Of a stretch of DNA of 64,000 nucleotides, positions 56,106 through 64,000 are shown in pieces (the stretch's first letter is position 1; every line of letters starts with the position of its first letter). Below the pieces are notes generated by a model. It was not told where the DNA came from. It saw only the letters and a program-made list of their open reading frames with translations, and searched no databases. Made by a program: the position numbers and the translations under genes. This DNA comes from Chitinophagales bacterium (GTDB taxonomy: Bacteria > Bacteroidota > Bacteroidia > Chitinophagales > JADIYW01), in the NCBI GenBank assembly GCA_023957215.1, contig JAMLHH010000011.1:1-64000 (forward strand), in the 5' to 3' direction.

Positions 56106-56735
56106 GTGACTGAGAATCAATCCCGATATAGAGAACCTGATTATTTACCTGTCATGGAACAGTTTTATACCTTACAAGGCGAAGGGAGATATGCGGGTCA
56201 TGCTGCTTACTTCATCAGATTAACCGGCTGCGATGTAGGCTGCGTGTGGTGTGATGTCAAAGAAAGCTGGACAGTACGGGAAAATCAATGGAAAAAGGTA
56301 GATGAAATTGTAAATGAAGCTTGTGGATTTCCCGCAAGAATGGTCGTGATTACCGGTGGCGAACCTGCCATGTATGATTTGTCTGAATTGACCCGGCGAC
56401 TCAAAGAAAAAGGCTTTAGAATACATATCGAAACCTCGGGGGCATATCCTTTATCGGGTAGTTTGGATTGGGTGACGGTTTCCCCTAAAAAATTTAAAGC
56501 ACCCTTGCAAGAGGTAGTGGTACAAGCTCATGAACTGAAAGTAGTCATTTTTCATCCTTCTGATATAGATTGGGCTGAGAAACATGCTCAAATGACAAAT
56601 AAAGATTGTCTTTTATTGCTACAACCGGAATGGGATAGAAGAGACAGACATGGTGATTTGTTGATAGAATATATCAAATCACATCCGCAATGGTCTTTAT
56701 CTTTACAGACACATAAGTACATTGATATTCCTTAA
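56106..56735 (+). CDS. queE: 7-carboxy-7-deazaguanine synthase
   Basis: Radical SAM enzyme of 209 residues in queuosine (7-deazaguanine) synthesis. The 4Fe-4S cysteines are C42, C46 and C49 in RLTGCDVGCVWCD, in the CX3CX2C form typical of QueE. The N-terminal EQFYTLQGEG substrate/SAM segment and VITGGEPAMYD (GGE motif) are present. The start is GTG 56106; ATG 56154 would remove the conserved residues before YTLQGEG and is less likely. Length is that of the short QueE forms. The gene is tightly behind pyk. queC, queD and queF are not in the window. Confidence 0.92.
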   Translation: MTENQSRYREPDYLPVMEQFYTLQGEGRYAGHAAYFIRLTGCDVGCVWCDVKESWTVRENQWKKVDEIVNEACGFPARMVVITGGEPAMYDLSELTRRLKEKGFRIHIETSGAYPLSGSLDWVTVSPKKFKAPLQEVVVQAHELKVVIFHPSDIDWAEKHAQMTNKDCLLLLQPEWDRRDRHGDLLIEYIKSHPQWSLSLQTHKYIDIP

Positions 56736-56743
56736 ACGACAGT

Positions 56744-58624
56744 ATGAAGCTAAAATTTATATGGATAACCTTTTTTGCTTTTCTATGTATTTCAGTAAAT
56801 GCTCAAGTAAGCAGTTTGTCTAAAAAGGCACAAACACAATGGTTTTCCATTAAAAACCTATACTCTTTAAACAGATTTGAGATTGTACAACCCCAACTTG
56901 AAAAGTTTGTAAAAAGCAATCCTAAGTTTCTTCCGGCGAAAAAGAATTTGGCAGAGTTGTATTTAAAAACCAATCAAGACGAAAAAGCGGCGGAGTTTGT
57001 AAATGAAGTTCTTCAAAAAGGTGAAATAGATAATAAAAATTGGTATTTGCTTTCTGCCGAAACCAATGAGCGACTCAAAAAATATCCTGAAGCCATACAG
57101 GCACTGAAGAAATTTCAGGAGTACCCTAAATTGACACTTATTTTATCCCAAAAAGCAGATGCGGAAATTGCACGTTTGGAGTTTATCTACGATATGAGGC
57201 AACACCCTGTTGATTTTGAACCTATCAGTTTGCCGGGTGAAGTCAACACCGCTTTTGATGAATTATATCCGGTCATCAATCCGGAAGGCAACAAGCTCTT
57301 TTTTACCCGAAAAGAACTCAATGAAGATATGTATGTCGCCGAACTCAATGATAGTGCTTGGACAAATGCCGTGACTTTACCTTTTAACACCAGTGGAAAT
57401 GAAGGAGCGCAGACAATATCGGCAGATGGGAAATTGATACTTTTTACGGCTTGCAACAGAAGAGACGGATTGGGCAGTTGTGATATTTATTATACGGTAA
57501 AAGCCAATGGCACGTGGACCAAGGTTTCCGGCTTGGGCACTCCTATCAATACCGGAGATTGGGAAAGTCAGCCCTGTATCGCTTTTAATGGAAAAGTTTT
57601 GATATTTAGCGCCATTAGAGAAGGTGGTTATGGTGCAAAAGATTTATACGCCAGCTATCTCAACAGGGAAAACAAGTGGATGGAACCCCAGAATTTGGGT
57701 GCGATCATCAATACGAAAGGAAACGAAGAGACCCCATTTTTTCATCCGGATGGCAGAACACTCTATTTTACCTCGGACGGTCATCCTTCCATAGGTGGAA
57801 AAGATATCTTTATGTCAAAACTCTCTGATGATGGAATTTGGTCAACACCGATTAACTTGGGATATCCTATCAATACGGAAAGTGATGAATCGGGATTGTT
57901 TGTAGCGATGGATGGTCAACATGCTTATTTTTCGAGTAATCGGGAAGGAGGAGCAGGGAAATTGGATATTTATTATTTCAAATTACCCGAAAAAGTCAAA
58001 GCCGGTAGAGCTAATTATGTGAAAGCCATCGTCAAAGATGCGGTGACTAAAAAACCTATCCAAGTAGAATATAATATTTACAAATTGAGTAATGACAGTA
58101 TTTTTACTTACGGTCAAACGGATAATGATGGGTCTCTTTTGGTGACAATTCCTTCTGATGAAACTTTTAGAATGGAAGTAGATAAAGAAAACTATGTCTT
58201 TTATTCCGAACAATTTGCCGCCCAAAATGGAACAATACAAAAACCGTATCTTTTAGAAGTATTTTTATCACCTATTGAAATTGGTGCAAGTACGATCTTG
58301 AAAAATGTATTGTTTAAAACAGATAGTTATGAATTAGAATCTGAATCTTATCCCGAATTGCAAAAAGTGGTAGAGTTTCTGCAAAAGCATCCCAACCTGA
58401 AAGCTTCTATCATCGGTCATACTGACAATGTAGGCTCAACCGTCCACAATCTTGAACTTTCTAAAAACCGTGCGCAAGCAGTAGTTGACTATCTCATCAA
58501 TAAGGGGATTGCCTCAAATAGACTTACAGTAAAGGGAGTGGGAGAGACCCGACCTATTGCCGATAATGACAGTGTTGAAGGACGAAGTCAAAATAGACGG
58601 ACTGAATTTGTGATAGTCGAATAG
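56744..58624 (+). CDS. OmpA-family protein with TPR and PD40 propeller repeats
   Basis: Envelope protein of 626 residues. A signal peptide (FFAFLCISVNAQ) is followed by TPR-like helices (about 25-135), then a PD40/WD40-like beta-propeller (about 165-410) with repeats such as LYPVINPEGNKLFFTRKE and FFHPDGRTLYFTSDG. A short carboxypeptidase-regulatory-like fold (about 420-505) and the OmpA peptidoglycan-binding domain (about 515-626) with IIGHTDNVGS, NLELSKNRAQAVVDYL and GRSQNRRTEFVI complete it. This architecture is common in Bacteroidota, including type IX secretion and gliding accessory proteins (PorE-like); a direct role is not proven here. Confidence 0.92.
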   Translation: MKLKFIWITFFAFLCISVNAQVSSLSKKAQTQWFSIKNLYSLNRFEIVQPQLEKFVKSNPKFLPAKKNLAELYLKTNQDEKAAEFVNEVLQKGEIDNKNWYLLSAETNERLKKYPEAIQALKKFQEYPKLTLILSQKADAEIARLEFIYDMRQHPVDFEPISLPGEVNTAFDELYPVINPEGNKLFFTRKELNEDMYVAELNDSAWTNAVTLPFNTSGNEGAQTISADGKLILFTACNRRDGLGSCDIYYTVKANGTWTKVSGLGTPINTGDWESQPCIAFNGKVLIFSAIREGGYGAKDLYASYLNRENKWMEPQNLGAIINTKGNEETPFFHPDGRTLYFTSDGHPSIGGKDIFMSKLSDDGIWSTPINLGYPINTESDESGLFVAMDGQHAYFSSNREGGAGKLDIYYFKLPEKVKAGRANYVKAIVKDAVTKKPIQVEYNIYKLSNDSIFTYGQTDNDGSLLVTIPSDETFRMEVDKENYVFYSEQFAAQNGTIQKPYLLEVFLSPIEIGASTILKNVLFKTDSYELESESYPELQKVVEFLQKHPNLKASIIGHTDNVGSTVHNLELSKNRAQAVVDYLINKGIASNRLTVKGVGETRPIADNDSVEGRSQNRRTEFVIVE

Positions 58625-58630
58625 ACACAT

Positions 58631-59361
58631 CTAATCAAAAGCTCTTTTGTGTAACCGCGGTATCAACATACCTGTTGATGCGCCAATGAGATAACCGACG
58701 AGAATATCCGACCAAAAATGTTTGCCACCTCCGTATCTGAGTGCTCCGATTGTCAAAGGTAAAACAGCAGCGCCTGTCCAGACCAATGGTTTCATCTTGC
58801 TGTTAGGATGGAAATCAGAATATACTTGTGCCATGAAAAATAAACTGGCTGCCGTCATGGATGTATGCCCGGAGAAAAAAGAAGCTCTGGCATCTTTTTT
58901 TGTTTTCAATTCCATCGGCACATCATCATAAAAAACGTAAGGCCTTGTCCTCCTGACTAATTCTTTGGTCATTCCCACCAAGGCAAAATTGAAGGTAAAT
59001 ACCTCCGCCCACATTGGAATGATGTATTTGGATTGTTTTCGGATATTTTTATCGGCTAATAATAATAATGGTGCTGCGGCAAATGTGACCATTCCGATAT
59101 CACTTGCTAATTGTATTTTCTTATTATAAGTCCTATTGATAGAAGAATAGTCAAGCTTGTTCATTTTATATGCCAATTCACCTACTTCAAATTCTGTAAA
59201 CGGTTGATTCTTTTTATGTTTGATAGCTCCTAATGTTCCCATTCCAATTGTCAAAGTTCCAATAAATACAAGGACGTTTAAGACTGATAAGGGGCAGGTG
59301 TTTGGGAGAAAACTTGTACAAACGTGATCAGTAGAAAAATAAAGGTGAAAAATCGTTTCAT
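58631..59361 (-). pseudogene. PAP2-family phosphatase gene with a frameshift behind the signal peptide
   Basis: The body (59254 to 58631) is a PAP2 phosphatase: KELVRRTRPY (first motif), SFFSGHTSMTAAS (second) and SDILVGYLIGASTG with the last His in KHFWSD. The signal peptide lies upstream at 59361 in another frame (MKRFFTFIFLLITFVQVFSQTPAPYQS, then a stop). The body's own frame is open back through PLSVLNVLVFIGTLTIG. One inserted base near 59275-59290 would join the two. Without that, only a TTG-started, leaderless protein of 207 residues could be made and would not be exported. The intact enzyme would be a periplasmic lipid or undecaprenyl-phosphate phosphatase. Confidence 0.75.
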
Positions 59362-59429
59362 AGATATACTTTCAGAAATTTTTTTATAAATATATGCTAT
59401 ATTACTTTCTAAAGTTGAATTTGTAAATT

Positions 59430-60375
59430 GTGAAACGACTTTTTTTAATTTTTTGTCTTTTTATCTTCGATCAGACTCAGGCAATAGAAGTCAAAGGTCA
59501 CTTGTTTGATTTGGGATGACCATCAAGGTGTATCTGATGCGTTAACACTGACATATTCTTGCAGATAAAGTGCATAAAATCTTTGGCATTACGGACTCGT
59601 TAGGTAATTTTTTAATTTGCAATTTTTCTTGTAGTTTGGGAGGAAGGTGAATATCCGATTACTGTCAATCGTCCCGATTATTTATACCCTCAATGGTTTT
59701 ATTTGGTCAAAGATAGCCACATTAAAGATACATATATCAAACGGAAAATTGACAATACTACAAAAAGAGGTAGAATCAAATATTGAGAACAAATCAAATT
59801 AAACATACCTGGTCAATCTTACTTTTTTGATAGATATTTCTGCCTCTATGAATCAAGAAGGTAAAATTGATACCTTGAAATATGCATTAAAACATTTGAT
59901 TCAGCTATTGAAGCCGACGGATAGAATCAGCATCGTCACTTATTCTAATTTTGCAAAATTGTATATGGATACAAAAGACGGAACTCGCAAGGACGATATT
60001 ACGCAAGCTATTGATCGTATTACTTGTTACGGATTTACCAATGGCGGTCAAGGTTTGGATTTGGCTTTTAAAACGGCAGTGAAAAATTATATTAAAGACG
60101 GGAATAACAAAGTGATACTTGTGACGGACGGAATTTTTACTACTACCAAAAACAAGGAGAATAAATCGATGGAAAAAATGGTCAAGCAGATGTATAATAA
60201 AAAAATTGCTTTGAGTGCATTTTCTTTTGGAGATATAGAGCAGGAAGCCAAAGATTACTTGTCGCGACTTTCCAAGTTAGGAGGTGGCAGTTATGCACAT
60301 ATACAGGATACTCCCACCGCCAAGACAGTGATGAAAAAGGAAGCACTTCGCATAGGTGCTTTTAATTCCAAATGA
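59430..60375 (+). pseudogene. Degraded von Willebrand factor A domain protein
   Basis: A signal peptide starts at GTG 59430 (KRLFLIFCLFIFDQTQA, then IEVKGHLFDLG and a stop). Pieces of the same protein follow in changing frames: HILADKVHKIFGITDSLG, then EYPITVNRPDYLYPQWFYLV, each cut by stops. The last and longest piece (59827-60375, 182 codons) is a vWA domain with the metal-site motif LIDISASMNQEG (DxSxS), TCYGFTNGGQGLD and ILVTDGIF. At least three frameshifts separate the signal from the domain. The domain ends at residue 182, without the longer tail usual in YfbK-like proteins. It is inactive as it stands. Confidence 0.8.
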
Positions 60376-60397
60376 CTTTATGCAAGTTAGAATTGGA

Positions 60398-61087
60398 TTA
60401 TTTTTGCTTATTTGACCATGAAATGTATTTCATCTGATTCATAATCCAATTTTGCCTTTTACGGGTATAAGCACTTGGATTTGTGACAGATAATTTTTTG
60501 GGAGAGGGAAGAATTGCGACAACCAAAGCCGCTTCGTTTTTATTGACATTTTTTGCCTCTTTTTTAAAATACACCTTGGAGGCTGCACCTACGCCATAGA
60601 TTCCATTGCCCATTTCGGCAATGTTTAGATAGACTTCCATGATGCGTTCTTTACCCCAAATCATTTCAATTAAAAAGGTAAAATAGGCTTCTAAACCTTT
60701 TCTGACCATAGAACGATCTTGCCATAGGAAAGCATTTTTTGCGGTTTGCTGTGAAATGGTGCTTCCGCCTTTTATTTTATTTTTTGTATTCTTTTTATTG
60801 TACTCATAAGCCTTTTTGATGGCTTCAAAATCAAATCCGTTGTGGTCTAAAAACTTTTGATCTTCGGAGGCAATGACTGCTTTGATATATTGAGAAGAAA
60901 TTTCATCTAAAGATTTCCAATCTTGTTGCCAAATAACAGGTCCGTCGCCTTTTATATTATCAAAGCTATTCCCTATCATGGTAAAAGTCAATGGCGGATT
61001 GATAAACTTATAGGCAAGAACCCATACAATACTAAACAAAAAGATACCAAATATAAATCTAAACAGCAGTTTAAACAGCCACTTCAT
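60398..61087 (-). CDS. mtgA: Monofunctional biosynthetic peptidoglycan transglycosylase
   Basis: Inner-membrane glycosyltransferase (GT51) of 229 residues that polymerises lipid II. One membrane anchor lies at about 9-29, followed by the catalytic motif VIASEDQKFLDHNGFDF (catalytic E75), the second motif KGGSTISQQTAKNAFL, and the WGKERIMEVYLNIAEMG segment. There is no transpeptidase domain, so this is MtgA and not a class A PBP. It is intact although its neighbours on the left are broken. The esterase gene ends 41 bases upstream on the same strand. Confidence 0.94.
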   Translation of the reverse strand: MKWLFKLLFRFIFGIFLFSIVWVLAYKFINPPLTFTMIGNSFDNIKGDGPVIWQQDWKSLDEISSQYIKAVIASEDQKFLDHNGFDFEAIKKAYEYNKKNTKNKIKGGSTISQQTAKNAFLWQDRSMVRKGLEAYFTFLIEMIWGKERIMEVYLNIAEMGNGIYGVGAASKVYFKKEAKNVNKNEAALVVAILPSPKKLSVTNPSAYTRKRQNWIMNQMKYISWSNKQK

Positions 61088-61128
61088 CTTCTACTTGGTA
61101 TTTTTAGTAAAGTCTCTCTTTTGTGAAA

Positions 61129-62283
61129 CTATTTTTTCAACCACTTTTCACATTCGGGAAAAGTCTTTTCAGGACAAGGTGACATATCCGGTATAAAAAT
61201 ATAATCACCGGTTTGAAATTGATTGTTCATTACCAAATAGCAGAAATTGGCTAAACGTCTATTGAGTTCTACAAAACCCCAACTTGAAAAAGCACCATGA
61301 TTCCCACCACACACTATATCAAACCATACTTTCTCACCCACTTCTTTTAGACGACTGTACATTGCATTACAGCCTGTCACTTTTGGTATTTTGGAGTTGT
61401 TTTTACAATAGGGAAAAACTTGACTATAATTCCAAGGAATCAATTCATCGCACTGACCTTGAAGCAAATAAACCGGTACATCTTGTTTTTCCATCATGTC
61501 GGGTGAGCCGATGAAAGGACCGGCAAAAGAGATGATTCCATTGGGTTTTGAACTCACATTTTTGTAATTCCCTACTGATTCTAATCCGCCTAATCTTTTG
61601 AGGACATCTGCCGGAATTTCATTGTCTTGAAGATAGACCGCACCTACCGCATTGGCTCCTCCGGCACTTTCACCTGCGACAAATATTTTATTGGGATCAA
61701 TGCCATATTTCTTAGCATTGGCTCTTACATGACGAATCAAAGCTTTTGTATCTTGAAAACCTCTTATTGCTGCATCTGTCATATTCTTTTCGATATCTCC
61801 AATACACATCAATGCTTTATCTGCCTGTGGAAATCCTACTCTGTAATCTCCGGTGATAGCTACATATCCTCGCATAGCAAGTTCGCTATTAAACTCTTTA
61901 AAACCCTCTTTGCCCAAGGCAATCCAAGCACCACCAGGATAAACGATGACACAAGGTCTTCCATTAGGGTTTGGGTCATTTTTGGGTGAAAAGATATCAA
62001 TTTTCAAATTGGTTTTTCCTCCATTCCAAGTAGGAAGATTGGTCAAAAATATTTCTTGTGTCTGATCGAAATCACTGAAAATTTTATCTCTGTAACGTAC
62101 ACCATCCGGTTTATAAATATCTTTTTCTTGTGTAAGCTTAGCCGGTCTTCCTTCCGCCACTCTTTTTGCTTCGGCTTTCTTTTGATCGTTTTGAACTTTC
62201 GTAGCCATTTGTATCGTTTGTAAAGGACCACAAGCGCTTAAAAACAAAGAAACAAGTAATAAATAAGTGATTTTTTTCATCAT
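61129..62283 (-). CDS. Lipoprotein alpha/beta hydrolase (BD-FAE/esterase type)
   Basis: Protein of 384 residues with a lipoprotein signal, the lipobox LSAC (C18). The fold is alpha/beta hydrolase: oxyanion segment VIVYPGGAWI (in place of HGGG), nucleophile S206 in VAGESAGGAN, and a late histidine in CGGNHGAFSSW; the aspartate is probably near LLQGQCDELIPW. This resembles the carboxylesterase/polyesterase (Pfam abhydrolase_3 or BD-FAE) group. Substrate is unknown; the periplasmic or surface location suggests an ester-linked polymer or lipid. Two ATG codons stand side by side at the start. It is followed by mtgA. Confidence 0.85.
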   Translation of the reverse strand: MMKKITYLLLVSLFLSACGPLQTIQMATKVQNDQKKAEAKRVAEGRPAKLTQEKDIYKPDGVRYRDKIFSDFDQTQEIFLTNLPTWNGGKTNLKIDIFSPKNDPNPNGRPCVIVYPGGAWIALGKEGFKEFNSELAMRGYVAITGDYRVGFPQADKALMCIGDIEKNMTDAAIRGFQDTKALIRHVRANAKKYGIDPNKIFVAGESAGGANAVGAVYLQDNEIPADVLKRLGGLESVGNYKNVSSKPNGIISFAGPFIGSPDMMEKQDVPVYLLQGQCDELIPWNYSQVFPYCKNNSKIPKVTGCNAMYSRLKEVGEKVWFDIVCGGNHGAFSSWGFVELNRRLANFCYLVMNNQFQTGDYIFIPDMSPCPEKTFPECEKWLKK

Positions 62284-62377
62284 TTTCCTTTAAAGATTAG
62301 TTTTCAGTTGAGCAAATTTAATAAAGTATCTACATTTTAAGTATTGATTTTGATAATATCAGTATTTTGAGCAAAAT

Positions 62378-63291
62378 ATGTCAAAAGTAAAAGATTGGGG
62401 TAAATCTTCATCACTGCTATCTGTCTATCTTTTGATAGCGGTGATTTTGTTTGGTATTTTGTGTATTTGGCAAATACCCACAAATATGTAGATGTGTTGG
62501 GCTGGGATGAGGGACTGTATATGCAAAACGGACTTCTATTTGATACCAAATTACAGAAAGCTTGGGGACCGGTTTATGCTGCATGGTATTATCTTTTGCA
62601 TCTTTTTCAATCGCATCCTTTAAAACTCTACTTGCTCAATTTTCAGGTATTGACGATAGTTCCGGGTATTTTATTTTATATTTATTGGACAAGGCTCAAA
62701 ATCAGACCTTTAGCCGCTGCAATTGTAGCTATGTTTTATATTGCTTCGCATGTCAACTTTTATTCATGGCCTAAAATTTCACTTTTTACTCTTGTTGTTT
62801 TAGCACTTGCGTTTATCGTTTCTACCTTTTTTGAAAATGCAATCAATAGACTCATCACCGTTGCCGGTGGTGTGATAGTGGCTTCTTATATGCGGCCGGA
62901 ACTCTATCTGGCTTATCTGTTGCTGATACTAATTATTTTTTTCTTGATAGGAAAAGGTTTGGTAAAAAGACAGGGCATACAGAAAACGACTTGGGGGCTT
63001 TTGGTTTTGCTTCTGGTCGGTACAGCAGTTTTTCAGAAATGGTTGGGTAATCCACTTTTTAATTTTGAGGGCGAGGGCGGAAGAGCTATTGCTGCATTTG
63101 GTCAACACTTTGCATATAATTATACAATTTGGAACCATCTGCGACCGGATAGATGGCAGCTACATGCAGCGATAATTATTCAGGAGGTCTTTGGTAATGT
63201 GGAAAATTTGGGTGAAGCCATCAAGACCAATCCACAACCTATTTATCATCATTTTTACTCTAATCTCATCCACTTTTTAAGTAATACCTAA
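62378..63291 (+). pseudogene. GT-C (PMT/ArnT-like) glycosyltransferase gene, frameshifted and truncated
   Basis: From ATG 62378 a first membrane segment is encoded (LLSVYLLIAVILFGILC) before a stop. One missing T in the TTTT run at 62457-62460 would join it to the frame that continues from 62461 as VYLANTHKYVDVLGWDEGLYM. The WDEG sits where GT-C enzymes have their acidic catalytic loop after the first helix. Seven or more hydrophobic helices follow up to HFYSNLIHFLSNT and a stop at 63291. GT39/ArnT-type proteins are usually longer, so the C-terminal half appears lost, plausibly through insertion of the adjoining transposon. The sugar donor is unknown. Confidence 0.65.
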
Positions 63292-63467
63292 ATTCCGCAC
63301 GACTAATTTTTGGTTAGCTGATTTATTTTACAAGTAGGTTTTTACCCTGCGAGTAGGTTTGGTATGGGCTTGGTATCCTAAAATCTAATTTTTGAACACA
63401 ACTTCCCCTACCCAGTTCTGTCGATAAGCTAATCAGGGAGAGCTTTTGTTTAGATTAAATCATTTGT
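63292..63467. other. Junction between broken glycosyltransferase and IS1380-like element
   Basis: Non-coding DNA after the truncated membrane protein. It has two short direct repeats (AGTAGGTTT at about 63333 and 63351), and CCCCTACCCAGTTCTGTCG (about 63407-63425), which may be near the element's terminal inverted repeat. The other end of the element lies outside the window, so the boundary cannot be fixed. Confidence 0.4.
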
Positions 63468-64000
63468 TTAAGCCGAGTTAATCATTTCAATCAGTTTCTC
63501 GTTTTTAGTGGCAAACTTGTAGTAAGTGCTTCTGCCCGTTCTGACTATTTTAAGAGGAATACAAATGACTCTAAAAATAAACTTCTTTAACCTTGAAGAA
63601 GTATCTATCCCCTCTACCAGACCAACAAATGAGTTTATAATGAACCGATAAAGAATATAGGCAAAAGCCATAATGATTAGGTAAACGGTATTATACTCTA
63701 AGTCACTATGAGGCATGTATTTCCAGTTGAAGTCATTGTTTTGAATGTCAAACACACGTTCACTGCCTCCTCTTTTATTGTAGAAAATGATGGCGTCTCG
63801 TTCAGAAATCGCCCAGTCATTGGTGATGATGAATAGATAACTGTAGGCATCACCAGTAAAAGCATTGGTTTGCCCTGTAGAATTGGGTTGCCTATAAGCA
63901 ATTATACGATGGGCATGCTTTCCGAAGTTATATCCCATACTATTGGTTTGATAGTTTTCAATTCCAATCCTACAGCTATTCCAATTTTCTAATTTAGAAA
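63468..64000 (-). CDS. IS1380-like transposase, C-terminal part cut by the window edge
   Basis: The frame is open from the window end (64000) to the stop at 63468, so an ATG at 63938 is internal and the gene's start lies beyond the window. Seen are FGKHAHRIIAYRQP, then IFYNKRGGSERVFDIQNNDF, which holds the final catalytic Glu in the YxxRGxxE pattern of IS1380/IS4-group DDE transposases, and a hydrophobic YLIIMAFAYILYRFI. The end KLIEMINSA is a normal C-terminus. No damage is visible in this part, so the element may be active. Confidence 0.8.
   Translation of the reverse strand, partial: SKLENWNSCRIGIENYQTNSMGYNFGKHAHRIIAYRQPNSTGQTNAFTGDAYSYLFIITNDWAISERDAIIFYNKRGGSERVFDIQNNDFNWKYMPHSDLEYNTVYLIIMAFAYILYRFIINSFVGLVEGIDTSSRLKKFIFRVICIPLKIVRTGRSTYYKFATKNEKLIEMINSA

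Overview
The window is a 64 kb piece of a Bacteroidota chromosome, most likely from the Saprospiria/Chitinophagia side of the phylum; the exact lineage is an inference. The DNA is A+T-rich. Several genes sit just downstream of the Bacteroidota -7 promoter box TAnnTTTG. Families typical of the phylum occur here: a DUF6580-type membrane protein, an IPExxxVDY-type protein, a DUF2007 protein, an OmpA protein with PD40 repeats, and an OstA-like protein separate from LptD. TTG start codons look frequent. Most of the window is housekeeping chromosome. There is no rRNA, CRISPR array, prophage or recognisable defence island.

Layout. 0-2 kb: histidine kinase and OmpR-type response regulator. 2-9 kb: envelope cluster, with OstA-like protein, MCE lipid-binding protein and N-acetylmuramoyl-L-alanine amidase on the minus strand, divergent from lptD. 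9-18 kb: DUF6580 protein, glmM, cysteine desulfurase, AI-2E transporter, dnaX, CoA-binding protein, a lipoprotein, a UbiA prenyltransferase and a KdsC-type phosphatase. 18-24.7 kb: a secreted-protein gene split by an in-frame TAA, a fused peptide ABC ATPase, RNase R and a lipoprotein. 24.8-26 kb: a repeat graveyard with three long repeats carrying perfect palindromes, a fourth relative, and a broken IS110 transposase preceded by two large hairpins that look like a bridge-RNA region. 26-33 kb: an internally duplicated protein of unknown function, Dus, CPBP protease, DUF2007, cdsA, cmk, an AlkB-like dioxygenase, a membrane protein, rnhB and HU. 33-37 kb: a conserved unknown, a 5'-nucleotidase split over two genes, dnaA, tRNA-Ser and tRNA-Pro. 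37-48 kb: PIF1-like helicase, ammonium transporter plus porin, priA, DedA, class I aldolase and an IS3 fragment. 48-58.6 kb: gmk, yicC, DedA, gamma-carbonic anhydrase, DUF3820, rnc-fabF-acpP, IPExxxVDY protein, pyk, queE and an OmpA protein. 58.6-64 kb: a run of broken genes (PAP2 phosphatase, von Willebrand A protein, GT-C glycosyltransferase) around intact mtgA and an esterase, ending in a partial IS1380-like transposase.

Functional themes. Envelope building recurs: lipid A/LPS export (OstA, LptD), a KdsC-type phosphatase for Kdo, peptidoglycan precursors (GlmM), turnover and synthesis (amidase, MtgA), phospholipids (CdsA, FabF, ACP) and outer-membrane lipid traffic (MCE protein). A second theme is nucleic-acid handling: DnaA, DnaX, PriA, HU, RNase R, RNase HII, RNase III, YicC and the PIF1-like helicase.

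The unusual content is in the decayed stretches: the IS110 remnant with its double-hairpin leader, the palindromic repeats, four independently broken host genes, and period-7 tandem repeats scattered in intergenic DNA. I found no convincing new multi-gene system. The best lead for something little described is the non-coding structure at 25.67-25.81 kb together with the palindromic repeat family around it.
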